Below, piece after piece: positions 6,755 through 10,052 of a DNA stretch of 10,052 nucleotides. The translations under genes were made by a program, and so were the position numbers. The notes beneath the pieces were generated by a model, which saw only the letters and a program-made list of their open reading frames with translations, was not told the DNA's origin and did not search any database. The stretch is from Thalassiosira profunda (taxonomy: Eukaryota > Bacillariophyta > Thalassiosirophyceae > Thalassiosirales > Thalassiosiraceae), in NCBI GenBank assembly GCA_036939355.1, contig JALLAP010001514.1, forward strand, positions 1 to 10,052, read 5' to 3'. Position 1 is the first letter of the stretch, and every line of letters starts with the position of its first letter.

Positions 6755-8498
6755 TTGGATGAATATCCGTGCTTCATCTGCTCTTCGCGAATAGCAACAC
6801 AGCCATGACATATCATGGGTGTGTCTTCGCTGCCCTTGTTCATGTACGAGCGGAAAAACGATGCAACCTTCCGTTCCCCGCAGTCAACGCACGTTTCCAT
6901 CGCTGGAACGCTCTCTGCAACACACGTGTTGCATCTCCCGTGCCTCGATTTTGACTGCTGCTTTGGTGAGAACTCGTCCATGCCCTTTGGACTCTCGCAG
7001 GCAGAACAAACTTTGATTCGCACAGGATTACCTTTTGTCGAAGACAAGGTCCACTCTCGCCCACAGAGAGTATCTGGAACACAATCATCGCCGCAGCACT
7101 TGATCACGGGGCTACATCCTTCGCATTTCTTTGGGCATCTGTTTGGATCGACGGGCTCGCAGTCCCAGCATCTGCAAGTTGTGCAATTGCTGCATGCTTT
7201 GACATCCTGCCCTTTGTACTTGCAGGTGTAGCAATACGACTTCGGGCATCCCACAGCGATGCATTGGGTTTTTGGTGCGCAACTGCCACAGGTGTCGCCG
7301 CATCCACTGCAAAGGGAGCGGCAGGTTTTCGAGTATACCTTGTTACACATTTTGCAAGGGTGCCTACAATCGCGGCATACATGTTCCCCCGTCCCACACG
7401 AACAGTACCTCATTGGAGTGCAGTCAGTGCTAACGATCGACAGTTGAGCTAGGTATTCAAACAATAAGGGGCAGACGACAAGACGAGAACTTACCAGAGC
7501 TGCTTCCAACAAGATTCGCACGTATCGATAAATCCAATGCCGTCGTCCTCATCATATGGTTCTCCATAGTCTTCACTCCAAGGGTCTTGATCAATCTCCT
7601 GGTCCTGGAGATGACCGAACGTGCAGTCCTCACAAAAGATATTTGTGCAGTTGTAACAAATGTCAGGCCATTCCGAGATCACGCCGATTTTTGCAGAGCA
7701 CCTCCCACAGGGCACGTCTCGGTCCCCCAAACGAGCCATGAACTGGCGACTGAAAGGAGACAGATTTTCGCCAAACACGTGCCATCCCGGAGGGAACTGG
7801 ATGTGCTTCAAGGAACAGCCCTCCTCATAAACGATGCTGCAAAGAATAGGCGCCACATCCTCCTCTTTCATCTGCGGGGATGACACATGGCGGGATCTCA
7901 CGTGGGTGATGAGATCGATCTGCTCGATGACAGTCGATCCGCGCAGGGGCGCCAACCCGCGGCCTGTAACACTGCCGATCAGTCCAGCCAGCTTAATTAC
8001 TCGGACGAGTTCCTTGGCGTTGATGCAGTATAGCACGGCAGCGAGGTCGTCGTCCGAAAGCCGCCTCGCAAGCTCCTCGTCGATGTCGAGGAAATCCACG
8101 ACATCCCACCCATCAGCACCACCAGTTGAAACGATGGCCCTACTCGCCACCGACGGCTGACCATTCCAATTGCCGTCGCAACACGAGGCAGAGGGCGCCG
8201 TCAGGGCCGAGGCGAAGAGGGCCCTCGACGTTTTGGGGAGGTAGCACGCCACGTGCGACAGCACGACATCGTGCAGGTCGACGAGGGTGACACCGTCGGA
8301 AGCGCCGCTCGATTTCAGCATGCCGGAGTCGCCTGGCGCCTGCAACCGGGGCTTCGGCGCTCTTCCTGGGCGCTGCAATACAAAAGGAAATCTCTCCCCC
8401 AGCTCTTCCCGCCGTCGCTGCGTCCGCCTCCTCCTCTTCTGCCAAGCCGACGCGATCTTTCTTTGATTGATCTCGCTCGCAAAGCACAACACCTCCAT
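6751..8498 (-). CDS. F-box-like protein with a very cysteine-rich zinc-binding C-terminal region (diatom family)
   Basis: Two exons (8498-7495 and 7429-6751) give 560 residues. An F-box-like segment lies at about 71-100 (DLHDVVLSHVACYLPKTSRALF). It is followed by a leucine-rich stretch with LAPLRGSTVIEQIDL, a block I recall from many diatom predicted proteins. From about 264, CxxC pairs begin (CGRC, CYNC, CEDC, CESC). The second exon has 36 Cys in 225 residues. Residues 338-457 form a dense C-rich array. Two C-terminal modules share CxxC-x(21 or 23)-CxxC spacing with an F after the first pair (Cys 476/479/501/504 and 515/518/542/545), like treble-clef or Stc1-type fingers. The start is the first ATG, since upstream only a GTG is available; ATG 8321, just before the F-box, is an alternative. 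A role as a ubiquitin-ligase substrate adaptor is inferred from the F-box only. It is convergent with ASCC2 and divergent from the membrane-protein gene. Confidence 0.7.
7430..7494 (-). other. 65-nt intron in the F-box/Cys-rich gene
   Basis: On the minus strand the donor is CTCTG|GTAAGT and the acceptor GATCGTTAG|CACTGAC. Splicing turns the split codon TG|C into Cys335 and joins CESCWKQL to CTDCTPMRYC, completing a second CxxC pair. Without splicing the first exon stops two bases into the donor (TAA). The nearer TAG acceptor at 7449 gives a stop after six codons. A CTCAAC about 18 nt before the acceptor could serve as branch point. Motif continuity supports the join; there is no transcript evidence. 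Confidence 0.7.
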
Positions 8499-8805
8499 CC
8501 GTCCCGCCGCCTCTGTTAGACCGGCCCACTTCACTGCGAAGGTGCATCAGACAGGTCATTTGCATAATGACCGGTTGCAAATAAACTTTTCCCAAGATGC
8601 TCGTGATCGGAGGACCACCAGCCCCCTGCTCATAGCATTGCGTGCCGCGTCGTCGTCAGTACCCACCCGCCGGCCAACGCTCACAAAGATCAACGCAACC
8701 AGCCCCGGGCGGATCATAAATTTCCCGGCCGCTCGATTCGACAGCACACACAAGTTGCAAATCGATGGCATTCTCCAGGTCGATCGGAAGTGCACATCAA
8801 CTGAC
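8499..8805. promoter_or_regulatory. Bidirectional promoter region between the F-box-like and membrane-protein genes
   Basis: These 307 nt lie between two divergent ATGs and contain no ATG-initiated gene. ATTTGCAT (8558-8565) and TTGCAAAT (8575-8582) form a 7-nt inverted repeat (ATTTGCA/TGCAAAT) with an 11-nt spacer. A second copy of GTTGCAAAT lies at 8754-8762, about 45 nt before the membrane-protein ATG. ATAAATTT at about 8714-8721 is the only A/T-rich element that could be TATA-like on the plus strand. Confidence 0.5.
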
Positions 8806-10052
8806 ATGTCCCAGCCGCCGGACCTGCAACAGATTCTCGACGCCACCGGCACCATGGCCACCGAAGCCATCGACGTCGCCCCCAGCCCCGACGCGGGCAA
8901 CGAGCCCCCCACCGGCCCCGACGCCGAAGAGCGCGACCTCGCCGCCCTCTCCGCCAAGGCGTGCGCCCTCGCCTCCGTCCCGGTCCCCGACTACGCCGAC
9001 GCCATCAGCCGCTCCAACGCCCGCTCCAAGAAGAAGTACGGCGATCGGTTCATCGGCGACGACAACGAAGACTTGGGCGACGACGAGGAGCTCCAGGCCG
9101 AGCTGAAGGCGTTAGATGATGATACCTCCGGCATCCTGCTGGCGGAGCGGACGAGCCAGATTCTGAACAACTTCCAGGAGTATGTGAGCGGCATCGGGGG
9201 CGAGGCGGGCGACGGGGGCTTCAAGGACATCCTAGAGGGGAAGAGCGATGCTCTGATGCCGGAGGAGCCGACATTCCTGACGGACGATCCGGCCAACCAA
9301 GCGAGCGTCAAGAATATGGCGTCCAACATTCGCAGTGATAACAAGGGCCAACTCCTCACGGATCCGTCGAACCCCAAGTTCTCTGGGCAGCCTTCTCAGG
9401 GAGCAAGCGGCCCGCTCCAGCGAGAGTGGGCGCGTCGCGCCTCGGTGGAAGAGGAAGGGTGGTACTACAACCCTTCCTCCGCCACCGAGCCGCGCCAGCA
9501 GCGAAACCTCCACGAAGTGGCCAGCAGCCTCGGCAGCCTCGAGGACTGGGAGGATCCCGAGCGCGGGATGTTGTCAAGGGGGCAGAGGTACACCCATCCC
9601 CTGTGTCACTCGCGCCGCGTCCGCCGCGGAGTCAGCATGGTGGTCGCCTTGGCCGCGATCATTGGAGTGTCCGTGGGGATCACCAAGCAGAAGAACGCCC
9701 AGGCGGGAGAAGAACTGGAGGCCAAGATCAACGACGCCGAGGAGGAGTGGGCCCAGGACAAGGCTAACAGTGAGAGCAAGGGAGGGAGCATCACGGGCCT
9801 TCCTGGAGACAGTGCCGGGGTGCCCCTCGACCTCCTCCCGCCCCACGTGCCCGTTACCCTCACCCAGGCCGACCAGACGGCGTACGAGGAGAGTCTTGCG
9901 AAGTATCGGCCCCAGATGTTCGGGCGGGACGACGGCTGGAACGGACGGAGCTTTTTGGACGCGTACCAATTCTGTGGCCTCCAAAGGCCCGAATCCGGCT
10001 TTCCTGGCGCGTATGGGGTGTGTCCCTACCAAGCGGTTTGCCCGCTGGGCCC
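8806..10052 (+). CDS. Type II single-pass membrane protein with a diatom-type cysteine ectodomain, partial at the 3' end
   Basis: An open frame of 415 codons that leaves the window without a stop. The ATG is the first in frame; the preceding in-frame stop is a TGA at 8464. Residues 1-270 are acidic and probably cytosolic (IGDDNEDLGDDEEL, EDWEDPERG). A basic RRVRRG then precedes one transmembrane helix at 276-292 (VSMVVALAAIIGVSVGI), so the N terminus is predicted inside. Residues 294-321 are charged and may be a coiled coil. The ectodomain begins around 346 with YEESLAKYRPQMFG, then GWNGRSFLDAYQFCG and CPYQAVCPLG (Cys390, 406, 412). This matches a block I recall from many predicted diatom membrane or secreted proteins; I cannot name a curated family or function. 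Codons from about 8824 to 9060 end almost always in C, less so later. It is divergent from the F-box-like gene. Confidence 0.7.
   Translation, partial: MSQPPDLQQILDATGTMATEAIDVAPSPDAGNEPPTGPDAEERDLAALSAKACALASVPVPDYADAISRSNARSKKKYGDRFIGDDNEDLGDDEELQAELKALDDDTSGILLAERTSQILNNFQEYVSGIGGEAGDGGFKDILEGKSDALMPEEPTFLTDDPANQASVKNMASNIRSDNKGQLLTDPSNPKFSGQPSQGASGPLQREWARRASVEEEGWYYNPSSATEPRQQRNLHEVASSLGSLEDWEDPERGMLSRGQRYTHPLCHSRRVRRGVSMVVALAAIIGVSVGITKQKNAQAGEELEAKINDAEEEWAQDKANSESKGGSITGLPGDSAGVPLDLLPPHVPVTLTQADQTAYEESLAKYRPQMFGRDDGWNGRSFLDAYQFCGLQRPESGFPGAYGVCPYQAVCPLG

Noticed and set aside
7449..7494. 46-nt version of the intron using the nearer CTAG acceptor
   Set aside because: It puts a TAG after six codons and loses the Cys-rich frame.
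6751..7521. Cys-rich frame as a separate gene
   Set aside because: Its upstream start is a GTG inside the neighbouring exon, and the first ATG lies within the Cys array. A consensus GTAAGT and a frame-correct TTAG join it to the F-box exon and complete a CxxC pair.
1..10052. Mobile elements, CRISPR arrays, tRNA or rRNA genes
   Set aside because: I saw no transposase, reverse transcriptase, terminal repeats, spaced direct repeats or cloverleaf. Simple repeats are confined to the Gly tract and a short poly-Ala run in the WD40 protein.

Overview
The window is nuclear DNA of a eukaryote with small genes, short GT-AG introns and a canonical AATAAA poly(A) signal. Two predicted proteins look like families I know mainly from centric diatoms. 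One is an F-box-like/cysteine-rich protein with the block LPKTSRALFA and, further on, LxPLRGSTVxEQIDL. The other is a single-pass membrane protein with an ectodomain ending in CPYxAxCPxG. A diatom, perhaps a Thalassiosira relative, is therefore the best guess. There are no operons, CRISPR arrays, tRNA or rRNA genes, or mobile elements that I can support.

Layout, left to right: a possible 5' end of a minus-strand gene (1-90, weak); a plus-strand 2H-phosphoesterase (LigT/cyclic phosphodiesterase-like) gene (282-1484); a minus-strand WD40-repeat protein with a textbook PCNA-binding PIP box (4241 down to 1509); a plus-strand ASCC2/Cue3-like CUE-domain gene with one 87-nt intron (4477-6621); a minus-strand F-box-like protein with a large cysteine-rich zinc-binding tail, joined across a 65-nt intron (8498 down to 6751); and a plus-strand type II membrane protein that runs off the right edge (8806 to at least 10052). 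The last gene stays open to the end of the window.

The genes strictly alternate in strand. Convergent pairs are separated by 24 and 129 nt and divergent pairs by 235 and 307 nt, so each divergent gap must hold two promoters. These gaps share the hexamer TTGCAA, which is rare elsewhere in the window, and one contains a perfect 16-bp palindrome built on it.

The genes do not form one obvious pathway. ASCC2 acts in ribosome-collision rescue and alkylation-damage signalling through ubiquitin binding. The PIP-box WD40 protein points to replication or repair. The F-box-like protein may be a ubiquitin-ligase adaptor. The 2H protein probably acts on RNA ends or cyclic phosphates and may be organelle-targeted. 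Any functional link between neighbours is speculation.
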